Origin: Gammaproteobacteria bacterium
Lineage (GTDB): Bacteria > Pseudomonadota > Gammaproteobacteria > Pseudomonadales > Pseudohongiellaceae
Assembly (NCBI GenBank): GCA_016762995.1
Contig: JAESUT010000137.1
Location: 1 to 5,671 of the forward strand
Reading direction: 5' to 3'
Length of the DNA: 5,671 nt
Shown here: one piece after another, positions 1-5,529 of the stretch
How positions within the stretch are numbered: position 1 is the first letter of the stretch
Layout: the number at the start of each line of letters is the position of its first letter
Program-made: the position numbers and the translations under genes
Notes under the pieces: generated by a model
What the model was told of the DNA's origin: nothing
The model's input: only the letters and a program-made list of their open reading frames with translations
The model's database searches: none

Positions 1-2
1 TA

Positions 3-365
3 TTAGAAAAACGCTATGCCTTTGAATTAGAAAATGAAGAAAACCTGTTTACGGATTTCCCTGCTCTAAAACAAAAAATTAGTGATCAAACCGGGGCTTT
101 TTCCTATTCTGACCTAGAAAGCGCCGAAGGCGAATTGTTCAACGCATATTTCAAACCACTAAAAATTGACCAGTACGGCAGCTCGCGACCAATATATCTG
201 CTGTTAATTTCCAATAATAAAGCGCTCAAAGCATCATTATCTCAGTTAAGAGATCGTAGCTTAATGCTTGGCATTGGACTTTCTTTAGTTGCTCTAGCTT
301 TAGCTATTCTAGCCTTTGCGTTTATAGCAGCTACAGATGCAGACGCTTTCTTCAGTGCGCCTTGA
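3..365 (+). CDS. C-terminal part of a membrane sensor-like protein, possibly truncated
   Basis: The frame is open from the left edge of the window and ends at TGA 363-365, giving 120 visible residues; its start lies outside. Residues about 1-80 are soluble and mixed in character, ending in a strand-rich part (motif RPIYLLLISN) and a short helix (KALKASLSQLRDRS). A single hydrophobic segment follows at residues 87-108 (begins LMLGIGLSL), then an uncharacteristic tail, ATDADAFFSAP. A periplasmic domain followed by a membrane helix is the usual layout of Cache-type sensor kinases, diguanylate cyclases or chemoreceptors, but the HAMP and output domain expected next are absent. The last 124 nt run antisense to the H1-like gene, so the helix and tail may partly be read from the back of that Lys/Ala-rich gene. 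The family assignment is inference. It could be a 3'-truncated gene, a true short sensor, or a frame that overruns its original end. Confidence 0.5.
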   Translation, partial: LEKRYAFELENEENLFTDFPALKQKISDQTGAFSYSDLESAEGELFNAYFKPLKIDQYGSSRPIYLLLISNNKALKASLSQLRDRSLMLGIGLSLVALALAILAFAFIAATDADAFFSAP

Positions 366-592
366 GCTGACTTAGCAGTTCTTTTACTAGCTGCTGTTTT
401 AGCTCTAGCGGCGGCCTTCTTCGCAGCGACAGCTTTCCTTCTTGCTGCTGCTACATTTTTGGCTGCTGCTTTAGATGCTTTTTCAAGTTTCGCTACTGCG
501 GCATTTGCTTTAGACAAAGCTGGGCTACTAACTTTATTAGCCACTGACTTTTTCTTAGCTGGTTTTCTCTTTTTTGCCTTAACTTTAGCCAT
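242..592 (-). CDS. Small Lys/Ala-rich histone H1-like (AlgP-like) protein
   Basis: The protein has 116 residues. By my count about 32% are Ala and 22% Lys; there are 34 Lys+Arg against only 2 Glu and no Asp. The N-terminus is a basic cluster (MAKVKAKKRKPAKKK). Residues about 25-90 form a low-complexity Ala/Lys stretch that could be a long helix or weak coiled coil, and the last 15 residues (SPMPSIKLRSLN end) lose this character. Such proteins resemble eukaryotic histone H1 tails and the AlgP/Hc1-like proteins of Pseudomonas relatives, which bind DNA without sequence specificity. A nucleoid-binding role is therefore likely but not shown. The ATG start is supported by AGGAGAG (plus coordinates 601-607), 8 nt upstream. 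Codons are AT-rich (many GCT and AAA). Its 3' end overlaps an opposing frame by 124 bp, so the unusual C-terminus may not be original. Composition bias makes distant homology unreliable. Confidence 0.8.
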   Translation of the reverse strand: MAKVKAKKRKPAKKKSVANKVSSPALSKANAAVAKLEKASKAAAKNVAAARRKAVAAKKAAARAKTAASKRTAKSAQGALKKASASVAAINAKARIAKARATKESPMPSIKLRSLN

Positions 593-705
593 ACTCGTTT
601 CTCTCCTAGGTTATGAATCGTGCCCGCTTAAGTTGAAGAATTGTAACCACTGCTCGCCGGCAACATATCACATAAAGAATCTGGCTTACAGTAAACTCTC
701 TCTGC

Positions 706-741
706 AAAAAACTGTTACATAAAATAATTATTTTAAACAGT
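706..741 (-). terminator. Candidate leader hairpin with U-tract upstream of the H1-like gene
   Basis: On the minus strand, ACTGTT is followed by the perfect 16-bp palindrome TAAAATAATTATTTTA (720-735), a 3-nt bulge, then AACAGT running into six T. This has the form of an intrinsic terminator or attenuator, about 115 nt before the H1-like start codon and just downstream of a candidate promoter. The stem is almost all A-U, so it would be weak as a terminator. The same dyad could instead be a protein-binding site. Confidence 0.35.
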
Positions 742-747
742 CCATGC

Positions 748-774
748 ACTATACCCACCTTTACGTGGTATCAA
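748..774 (-). promoter_or_regulatory. Candidate sigma70 promoter for the H1-like gene
   Basis: The minus strand carries TTGATA (plus 769-774, 5 of 6 to TTGACA) and TATAGT (748-753, 5 of 6 to TATAAT). The spacer is 15 bp, shorter than the usual 16-18. It is itself part of a small dyad, ATACCCAC/GTGGTAT (751-758 and 765-771), which could be an operator or a coincidence. Transcription would start near 741 and give a leader of about 150 nt. Confidence 0.35.
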
Positions 775-1141
775 CCTCTATTTCGCTAGCTACAATGAAA
801 ACTTTAAGAAAACATGATGAATAATTGATCACACAACTCAAAGCAAGCTTAATAAAATAGCAATTTGTCTGCCAACTTTTATCCTCCCAGTTTCTAAAGC
901 CTCCTAACTGACCAAACATTGATCAAACTCTACATTCATTATCGATGGCGCCACGCTTCTAGCAATGTCGACTAGTCAGCGCACTAAAAAACAAAGTGTT
1001 AAATTATCAAAGAGAAGCTACTGCACTTGTTAGCGCTACTACTGTGAGCTACTTAACAGGAATTAAAAGAAGTCGATACTGAGACAAGTGTGTAATTTCG
1101 TTACAAGAATGCATTGCCATAGATGATTTTACGAAAAGAAC

Positions 1142-1200
1142 CGCATTACTAAAACGCAAAAACCAGGCAGCTTGCCTGGTTTTTGCGTTTTAGTAATGCG
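1142..1200 (-). terminator. Strong bidirectional hairpin terminator after adk
   Basis: Two perfectly complementary 28-nt arms (1142-1169 and 1173-1200) flank a 3-nt loop, GCT. The core is CCAGGCA/TGCCTGG, with runs of five A and five T beside it, so either strand would give a GC-rich stem followed by U's. It begins 18 nt after the adk stop codon and must end the adk transcript. The arms continue outward (AAAACGC, TAGTAATGCG) well past what a terminator needs. Nothing on the plus strand to its left obviously requires termination here. Confidence 0.9.
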
Positions 1201-1218
1201 CTGCCTACACGCTGAACA

Positions 1219-1866
1219 CTAACTTAAGGAGGCGAGAATCTGCTCCTTGATTGAATCCACGCTAGCGAGCCCATTAACCTTTATAACTTTTACTGACTGT
1301 CCCTGCGTTTCACTGTCCTGATAAAACTTAACCAGAGGTTCTGTCTGTTCATGATAGATATCTAGACGCGTGCGTATGGTATCTTCCTGATCATCTTCTC
1401 TCTGAATTAGATCTTCACCTGTTTCATCGTCTTTACCCTCTACCTTCGGCGCGTTAAATTCAACATGGTAGATGCGACCAGAATCAGGGTGCACTCTCCT
1501 GCCGCCGAGACGCTTAACAATTTCGTCATCAGCCACATCAATTTCTAGCACTACGTCGATGGGAACAGCCGCTTCAACCATAGCTTCTGCTTGTGGAATT
1601 GTGCGAGGAAAACCATCGAACAAGAACCCTGACTCACAGTCGTCCTCTTGGATACGCTCTTTTACCAATGCGATGATTATTTCATCAGTGACTAAGCCGC
1701 CCGATGCCATTACCTGCTCAACTTGCATACCCAACTCTGTCTTCGCCTTTACCGCCGCCCGCAACATGTCACCAGTGGATATTTGTGGAATGCCAAAGCG
1801 CTCACAGATGAATTGTGCTTGCGTTCCCTTGCCTGCGCCTGGCGCTCCTAACAAAATAACTCTCAT
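1219..1866 (-). CDS. adk: Adenylate kinase
   Basis: Adenylate kinase catalyses ATP + AMP = 2 ADP in the cytoplasm and sets the adenylate energy charge. The 215 residues match the long-form bacterial enzyme almost without gaps relative to E. coli (214). Visible are the P-loop [10 protein letters not shown] (7-16, K13), the AMP site STGDMLR (30-36, R36), DGFPRT (84-89, R88), and LID/catalytic arginines R123, R156 and R167. The LID zinc-site positions are H126, S129, D146 and T149 rather than four cysteines, the Gram-negative non-zinc type. The ATG start at 1864-1866 fits the P-loop position and is preceded by AGGGG about 8 nt upstream. It lies 87 bp after mazG with its own candidate promoter, so it may be read both from there and by read-through. 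A strong terminator follows. No unusual residue was seen. Confidence 0.97.
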   Translation of the reverse strand: MRVILLGAPGAGKGTQAQFICERFGIPQISTGDMLRAAVKAKTELGMQVEQVMASGGLVTDEIIIALVKERIQEDDCESGFLFDGFPRTIPQAEAMVEAAVPIDVVLEIDVADDEIVKRLGGRRVHPDSGRIYHVEFNAPKVEGKDDETGEDLIQREDDQEDTIRTRLDIYHEQTEPLVKFYQDSETQGQSVKVIKVNGLASVDSIKEQILASLS

Positions 1867-1880
1867 TCTTTAACCCCTGT

Positions 1881-1901
1881 GTTCTAGTTTTAGTTCTAGT
1901 T
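1881..1901. repeat. Short tandem direct repeat in the adk leader
   Basis: GTTCTAGTT occurs exactly at 1881-1889 and again at 1893-1901, a 12-bp period. It lies in the presumed adk leader between the candidate promoter and the Shine-Dalgarno. Two 8-bp palindromes, CGATATCG (1911-1918) and CAATATTG (1921-1928), sit just beyond it. Its function is unknown and it may be simple slippage. Confidence 0.5.
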
Positions 1902-1904
1902 GAA

Positions 1905-1933
1905 ATAATTCGATATCGCTCAATATTGCTCAA
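1905..1933 (-). promoter_or_regulatory. Candidate sigma70 promoter for adk
   Basis: The minus strand has TTGAGC (plus 1928-1933; 4 of 6 to consensus), a 17-bp spacer, and AATTAT (1905-1910; 4 of 6). Transcription would start near 1898, leaving a leader of about 30 nt. The hexamers are weak, but the spacing is ideal and it lies in the only gap before adk. Confidence 0.4.
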
Positions 1934-1953
1934 GAGTGTTTACCAGTGATGTT

Positions 1954-2820
1954 TCATAGACAGTTCTCTTTGGCCTGATCCCAGAGAACATCTAATTCTT
2001 CTAAGTTCGCGTCTTTAAACGCTTTACCTTGTGCTAAAAGAGCGACCTCGATCCATTTAAAACGTGTCTCAAAGCGCCGATTTGTAGATCTGAGAGCAAC
2101 TTCTGGCTCTATGTTGCTATGTCGCGCCAGATTGATGGCAGTGAACAACACGTCGCCCAATTCGTCACTCATCCTCTCGAGGTTGCCACTAGCCAGGGCT
2201 TCTTCAAATTCCGCCACTTCCTCTTTTAACTTTTCGAGGACGGGAGCTATTTCAGTCCAATCGAACCCTACTTGTGCTGCCCGTTTTTGTAGCTTACGTG
2301 CTCGCTCCATTGCAGGCAATGCTCTAGGCACATCGTCCAGCAAACTCTCACCCTCTTGAGCCGCCTGCTTACCGCCCTTCTTACGTTTCTCTTCCCGCTC
2401 AAGCTCTTTTATGGCTTCCCAATTCACTACCACCTGCTGCGCACTGATATCTTGTTCGATTCCGAATTGTTGTACATCTCCATTGGGGAAGACATGGGGG
2501 TGCCGCCTAACTAATTTATCGCTTATAGCCGTCGCAATGTCTTGAAAATCGAAGGCACCCTGCTCCTTAGCAATCTGTGCATAAAATATAATCTGCAGCA
2601 GCAGATCACCCAATTCATCTTCAAGCTCTACGAGGTCATTGTTCTCGATAGCGTCTGCAACCTCGTAAACCTCTTCAATAGTGTAAGGCAAGAGCGACTT
2701 GATGGTCTGTTCCAGATCCCAGGGGCAGCCGTGTTGCTTATCACGCAACATCGTCATTATCGCTATTAGGCGATCTACCGCCGTCGGCGCGTCCAAGCCA
2801 TCGTCAATTACAGTACTCAA
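1954..2820 (-). CDS. mazG: Nucleoside triphosphate pyrophosphohydrolase MazG
   Basis: MazG hydrolyses (d)NTPs to NMP and pyrophosphate, cleaning the nucleotide pool; in E. coli it also influences (p)ppGpp levels. The 288 residues contain the two tandem MazG domains of the family. The N-terminal domain has GCPWD (31-35), the metal-binding E49-E50-xx-E53 and E69-xx-D72 (EDELGD). The C-terminal domain has GFDW (185-188), E200-E201-xx-E204 and E220-xx-D223 (SDELGD). A charged linker (about 135-160, KRKKGGK) joins them. E. coli MazG is 263 residues; the excess is a 14-residue N-terminal lead and linker length. The start is TTG, chosen because GGAGGT lies 8 nt upstream; the first in-frame ATG (codon 22) would cut into conserved sequence. 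It follows rlmD by 60 bp with no clear terminator between, so co-transcription is likely. relA, commonly found just upstream, is absent. Confidence 0.95.
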   Translation of the reverse strand: MSTVIDDGLDAPTAVDRLIAIMTMLRDKQHGCPWDLEQTIKSLLPYTIEEVYEVADAIENNDLVELEDELGDLLLQIIFYAQIAKEQGAFDFQDIATAISDKLVRRHPHVFPNGDVQQFGIEQDISAQQVVVNWEAIKELEREEKRKKGGKQAAQEGESLLDDVPRALPAMERARKLQKRAAQVGFDWTEIAPVLEKLKEEVAEFEEALASGNLERMSDELGDVLFTAINLARHSNIEPEVALRSTNRRFETRFKWIEVALLAQGKAFKDANLEELDVLWDQAKENCL

Positions 2821-2828
2821 CTGTTATT

Positions 2829-2834
2829 ACCTCC
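2829..2834 (-). promoter_or_regulatory. Strong Shine-Dalgarno that sets the mazG TTG start
   Basis: The minus strand reads GGAGGT here, a full match to the anti-Shine-Dalgarno core, 8 nt before TTG at 2818-2820. No ATG or GTG lies at a suitable distance, so this site is the main argument for the TTG start. Confidence 0.8.
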
Positions 2835-2880
2835 GATATATCGTGCTCTATTCAGAGCGTTGGTCTATCTAGGTGCCGTG

Positions 2881-4290
2881 TTATTTGCGCGGCCGTTTTC
2901 CTGCATCGAATACAGCCATCGATTCTACGTGCGTCGTATGAGGAAACATATCCATTACCCCAGTCGCGCGCAATCGATAACCTGCGTTAATCAACTCCGC
3001 CGTATCCCGCGCCAGTGTTGCCGGGTTACAGGAGACGTAAACGATAATCTTCGCTCCGAGCTTTGCTATTTCAGGTATTATCTCGATAGCCCCAGACCTC
3101 GGCGGGTCTATAATTATCTTACTGTATTCTGTAGCGGCCCAATCTTTTTCGACTATCGATTTAAACAAATCAGCGGCGTGGAATTCTATGTTGCTCAAGC
3201 CGTTCAGGGAGGCATTCTCTGAGCCACGGACAACCATCTCTTGGCTTCCCTCAACACCCACAACTTTCTTCGCCCGACGCGCCGCAGCCAAGGAAAAGTT
3301 TCCCAGGCCACAGAACAGATCCAGCACTGTATCGTCTTCACTTAATTCGAGTAATGATAATGCCTGACTAACGATCTTTCGATTAATGCCCGCGTTAATC
3401 TGCGTAAAATCCATGGGGTGAAATTCTAGCTGTAAATCAAATTCCGGGAGGTAATATTGCAAACGTTCTATACCATCTTCCGGGAATAGCTTATGTACCG
3501 TGTCATTTCCCGCTGGCTGCAGGTAGAGCTGAATACTGTGCTCCTGCGCAAACTGCACTAGGCTTTGTGTATCCGATTCACTAAGCGGTTGTAGATGGCG
3601 AAAAACCAGCGCGACTTGGAGTCGAGGCTCGGCAGGTGTACTCACCGCTGCATCTTCACTGTTTAGCAGCTCCTCACCAACAGCAACTTCTATTTGCGGA
3701 ATGTGTAGTCTACCCTGCAACTGGGTAATCAGATCCCGCAGCGGGCGAATCAACACGGCCACTTCTTTCACGAGTACTTTGCAGTCATCCATATCTGCAA
3801 TATAGCTGCTGTACTTTTCTCTGAATCCTACGAGCCCACCGCCCTTTTTACTGACAACACGGACGGCGAGCCGCGCCTTGCGTCGGTAAAATTGAGTAGC
3901 ATCCTGTAACTTCGGTAGTAGCTCGATATCACCCAATGCCTTGCCGGTAGCATGCTGCATCTGCTCGAGTAGCACCGATTGTTTGAACTCAATCTGCGCA
4001 TCAGTATCCATATGCTGCAAGGAACAACCGCCGCACAGACCCGCGAATTCGCAGGGGGGAGTTACCCGATCCTCCGATGGGTTGAGCACTAGGGTGGCTT
4101 TTAGTTCATCGAATTTTCCACGGCGCCTTACGTAGGTGGCGGACACTTGCTCACCCGCAAGCGCGCCATCTACAAACGCTACTTTTCCATCGAGGTGTGC
4201 GATTCCACGCCCTTCATGACTTAAGGATTCTATCTCGAGGGTAACTGGCTCCGCTGGAAGCTTGCCGCGCCCATGTCTACGTCTACTCAT
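2881..4290 (-). CDS. rlmD: 23S rRNA (uracil-1939-C5)-methyltransferase RlmD
   Basis: RlmD (formerly RumA) uses S-adenosylmethionine to methylate C5 of U1939 in 23S rRNA and carries a 4Fe-4S cluster. The 469 residues exceed E. coli RlmD (433). In order: a basic N-terminus (SRRRHGRGK), a TRAM RNA-binding domain (about 12-70), cluster cysteines C80, C86, C89 (CEFAGLCGGC) and C170, then the methyltransferase domain. There the motifs are FTQIN (Q297), DLFCGLGNF (324-332), GVE (E347), DPPRSG (D395), the nucleophile in VSCNP (C421) and the base in HVES (E456). From Q297 on, key residues sit exactly 32 positions beyond the E. coli ones, so the extra length lies upstream, probably around 205-225. All catalytic residues are present. 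ATG at 4288-4290 has only a poor Shine-Dalgarno. The inverted repeat at 4298-4452 abuts the start, and a candidate promoter lies within it. Confidence 0.97.
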   Translation of the reverse strand: MSRRRHGRGKLPAEPVTLEIESLSHEGRGIAHLDGKVAFVDGALAGEQVSATYVRRRGKFDELKATLVLNPSEDRVTPPCEFAGLCGGCSLQHMDTDAQIEFKQSVLLEQMQHATGKALGDIELLPKLQDATQFYRRKARLAVRVVSKKGGGLVGFREKYSSYIADMDDCKVLVKEVAVLIRPLRDLITQLQGRLHIPQIEVAVGEELLNSEDAAVSTPAEPRLQVALVFRHLQPLSESDTQSLVQFAQEHSIQLYLQPAGNDTVHKLFPEDGIERLQYYLPEFDLQLEFHPMDFTQINAGINRKIVSQALSLLELSEDDTVLDLFCGLGNFSLAAARRAKKVVGVEGSQEMVVRGSENASLNGLSNIEFHAADLFKSIVEKDWAATEYSKIIIDPPRSGAIEIIPEIAKLGAKIIVYVSCNPATLARDTAELINAGYRLRATGVMDMFPHTTHVESMAVFDAGKRPRK

Positions 4291-4297
4291 ATTTATG

Positions 4298-4452
4298 GAG
4301 TCTCTGACTAATTAGTTAATTACTCTGGCCATCACTCGATTTTTCTGTCGAGCGCGCAAGTTTACAGACATGCGTAGTCCTGTCAAAAACTTGCAGCGAA
4401 GAGCGCGAGATCAAGTACAGACCAGGGCGGCCAGTTAATCAGTCAGTGGCTC
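4298..4452. repeat. Imperfect 155-bp inverted repeat between cysM and rlmD
   Basis: The two halves are inverted copies of each other around a centre near 4375, aligned without gaps. The outer ends match at 14 of 17 positions (GAGTCTCTGACTAATTA at 4298-4314; the complement of 4436-4452 reads GAGCCACTGACTGATTA). Inner blocks are CTCTGGCC/CCCTGGTC and an exact GCAAGTTT/AAACTTGC pair (4356-4363, 4387-4394). Between 4304 and 4363 I count 35 of 60 matching positions. This looks like a decayed palindromic element (MITE-like) or a long structured leader. No clear target-site duplication flanks it. Confidence 0.5.
4359..4386 (-). promoter_or_regulatory. Candidate sigma70 promoter for rlmD-mazG
   Basis: The minus strand has a perfect TTGACA (plus 4381-4386), a 16-bp spacer and TAAACT (4359-4364; 4 of 6). 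Transcription would start near 4352, about 60 nt before the rlmD start codon. The promoter is enclosed by the exact 8-bp inverted repeat GCAAGTTT/AAACTTGC, which overlaps both hexamers and could be an operator. Confidence 0.45.
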
Positions 4453-4463
4453 GGCAAAACTTA

Positions 4464-4478
4464 CTGCCAACTCGGCAG
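4464..4478 (-). terminator. Weak candidate terminator after cysM
   Basis: The minus strand reads CTGCC-GAGTT-GGCAG followed by TAAGTTTTG, a 5-bp GC-rich stem with a broken U-tract, 87 nt after the cysM stop. The stem is short and the U-tract interrupted, so termination would be partial at best. It is the only such structure I could find just after cysM. Confidence 0.25.
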
Positions 4479-4565
4479 CTGATGTAGCACTGCATCGAAA
4501 TCGACTAGTGCCACATGCTTCGTTAATTGAGAGCCAAATGAGAGTTTAATCACGAGTCAGGCGAG

Positions 4566-5453
4566 CTATTGAAATACGCCTGTAGAAAGATAACGGTCAC
4601 CACGGTCACAGATTATCGCGACTATAGTGGCGTTAGTTAACTCTTTGGAAAGCTGCAGTGCTGCATAGATCGCGCCGCCAGATGAAACACCACAAAAAAT
4701 GCCCTCTGCCTTAGCAAGTTCTTTCATCGTGTGTTCGGCATCACCCTGTTCAACATCGACAACCCGATCAACACGGCTACTTTCGAATATGGAAGGAAGG
4801 TATTCTGAAGACCATCTACGAATACCGGGAATGCGAGATCCTTCTTTTGGTTGCAGCCCAATAACTTCTATCTCTGGGTTCTGCTCCTTAAGGTAACGCG
4901 ACACGCCCATTATTGTGCCCGTCGTTCCCATTGAGCTAATGAAGTGAGTTATCTCGCCCTTCGTGTCGCGCCAAATTTCTGGGCCTGTATGAACATAGTG
5001 CGCATTGGGGTTGTCCTGATTGGCAAACTGATCCAATACCTTGCCTTTGCCCTCTAAATGCATACGCGCCGCTAAATCACGGGCGCCTTCCATGCCTTCT
5101 TCCTCGCTGACACTAATGAGTTCTGCGCCGTACGCCGTCATCGATGCTTTACGCTCATTACTCATATTATCTGGCATTATCAGGATCATCCGATATCCCA
5201 TCACTGCAGCGACCATAGCCAGCGCGATGCCAGTGTTGCCGCTAGTGGCCTCTATAAGCACATCGCCGGGCTTGATCTCGCCGCGAAGTTCCGCCTGCTG
5301 AATCATGCTGAGCGCCGGCCTATCCTTTACCGAGCCGGCCGGGTTGTTACCCTCAAGTTTTGCCAGGATTGTATTGCTGGTAGCGCCAGGAAGGCGCTGC
5401 AGCTTAACCAATGGCGTGTTGCCAATTTGTGTCTGAATGCTTTGATAAGACAT
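4566..5453 (-). CDS. cysM: Cysteine synthase B (O-acetylserine sulfhydrylase, CysM type)
   Basis: CysM is a pyridoxal-phosphate enzyme that joins O-acetylserine with sulfide, or with thiosulfate to give S-sulfocysteine, in cytoplasmic cysteine synthesis. The 295 residues show NPAGSVKDRPA with the PLP lysine K43, the substrate loop TSGNTG (70-75), the PLP phosphate loop GTTGT (176-180), GVSSGG (255-260) and the C-terminal CDRGDRYLSTGVF (282-294). IPGIRRW (208-214) and the CDRGDR ending are CysM hallmarks; CysK lacks the RRW group linked to thiosulfate use. The ATG at 5451-5453 is chosen because MSYQSIQTQIGNTPLVKL begins as family members do. The frame stays open for 37 more codons to a GTG at 5564, but that extension resembles nothing in the family and covers the promoter region. 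The Shine-Dalgarno is poor. In many gammaproteobacteria a divergent gacS/barA lies beside cysM; none is visible in the 218 bp shown. Confidence 0.96.
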   Translation of the reverse strand: MSYQSIQTQIGNTPLVKLQRLPGATSNTILAKLEGNNPAGSVKDRPALSMIQQAELRGEIKPGDVLIEATSGNTGIALAMVAAVMGYRMILIMPDNMSNERKASMTAYGAELISVSEEEGMEGARDLAARMHLEGKGKVLDQFANQDNPNAHYVHTGPEIWRDTKGEITHFISSMGTTGTIMGVSRYLKEQNPEIEVIGLQPKEGSRIPGIRRWSSEYLPSIFESSRVDRVVDVEQGDAEHTMKELAKAEGIFCGVSSGGAIYAALQLSKELTNATIVAIICDRGDRYLSTGVFQ

Positions 5454-5487
5454 GATAGTAGTAGCCAACTGCAGTTTAAGAAGATAC

Positions 5488-5517
5488 CGGAAAGCGCAAA
5501 ATTCTACACGGAAAGCG
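5488..5517. repeat. Two CGGAAAGCG direct repeats at the cysM promoter
   Basis: CGGAAAGCG occurs exactly at 5488-5496 and 5509-5517, 21 bp apart or two helical turns, flanking the candidate -10 hexamer at 5501-5506. A looser copy, GGCGAAAGC, starts at 5523. Spacing on one helix face suggests a regulator-binding site; no known regulator was recognised. Confidence 0.4.
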
Positions 5518-5529
5518 TAGCAGGCGAAA
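5501..5529 (-). promoter_or_regulatory. Candidate promoter for cysM
   Basis: The minus strand has TAGAAT (plus 5501-5506; 5 of 6 to TATAAT) with, after a 17-bp spacer, a poor -35 TTTCGC (5524-5529). Transcription would start near 5494, about 40 nt before the ATG. The weak -35 would suit an activator-dependent promoter. Confidence 0.35.

Larger units (their letters stand above)
593..1141. other. 550-bp AT-rich stretch without a gene
   Basis: No reading frame here has a convincing start, ribosome site and composition on either strand; the short frames (for example ATG at 795, nine codons) are trivial. It holds the Shine-Dalgarno and leader of the H1-like gene, a hairpin with U-tract at 706-741 and a candidate promoter at 748-774. 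I see nothing in 780-1141 beyond AT-rich sequence with scattered stop codons. No tRNA-like or repeated block was recognised. A small RNA cannot be excluded. Confidence 0.6.

Noticed and set aside
135..365. An independent small protein starting at TTG 135
   Set aside because: The same frame is open from the window edge with continuous protein-like content, so 135 is most likely internal to a larger gene.
459..722. A plus-strand hydrophobic protein opposite the H1-like gene
   Set aside because: Its Ala/Phe/Leu content is the mirror of Ala/Lys codons on the other strand; it has no ribosome site, and its tail runs through noncoding sequence.
593..1141. CRISPR array, tRNA or insertion sequence in the gene-free stretch
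   Set aside because: No regularly spaced repeats, cloverleaf-like arms, transposase frame or terminal repeats were found.
1472..1873. A 133-codon plus-strand frame opposite adk
   Set aside because: It is antisense to the well-supported adenylate kinase, Ser/Thr/Pro-rich as such shadow frames are, and unlike any family I know.
2845..2858. A GCTCT/AGAGC stem between rlmD and mazG as a terminator
   Set aside because: The stem is only 5 bp with no U-tract on either strand; too weak to support a terminator call.
2860..3222. A plus-strand frame opposite the end of rlmD
   Set aside because: It is antisense to the conserved catalytic region of RlmD and has no recognisable motif.
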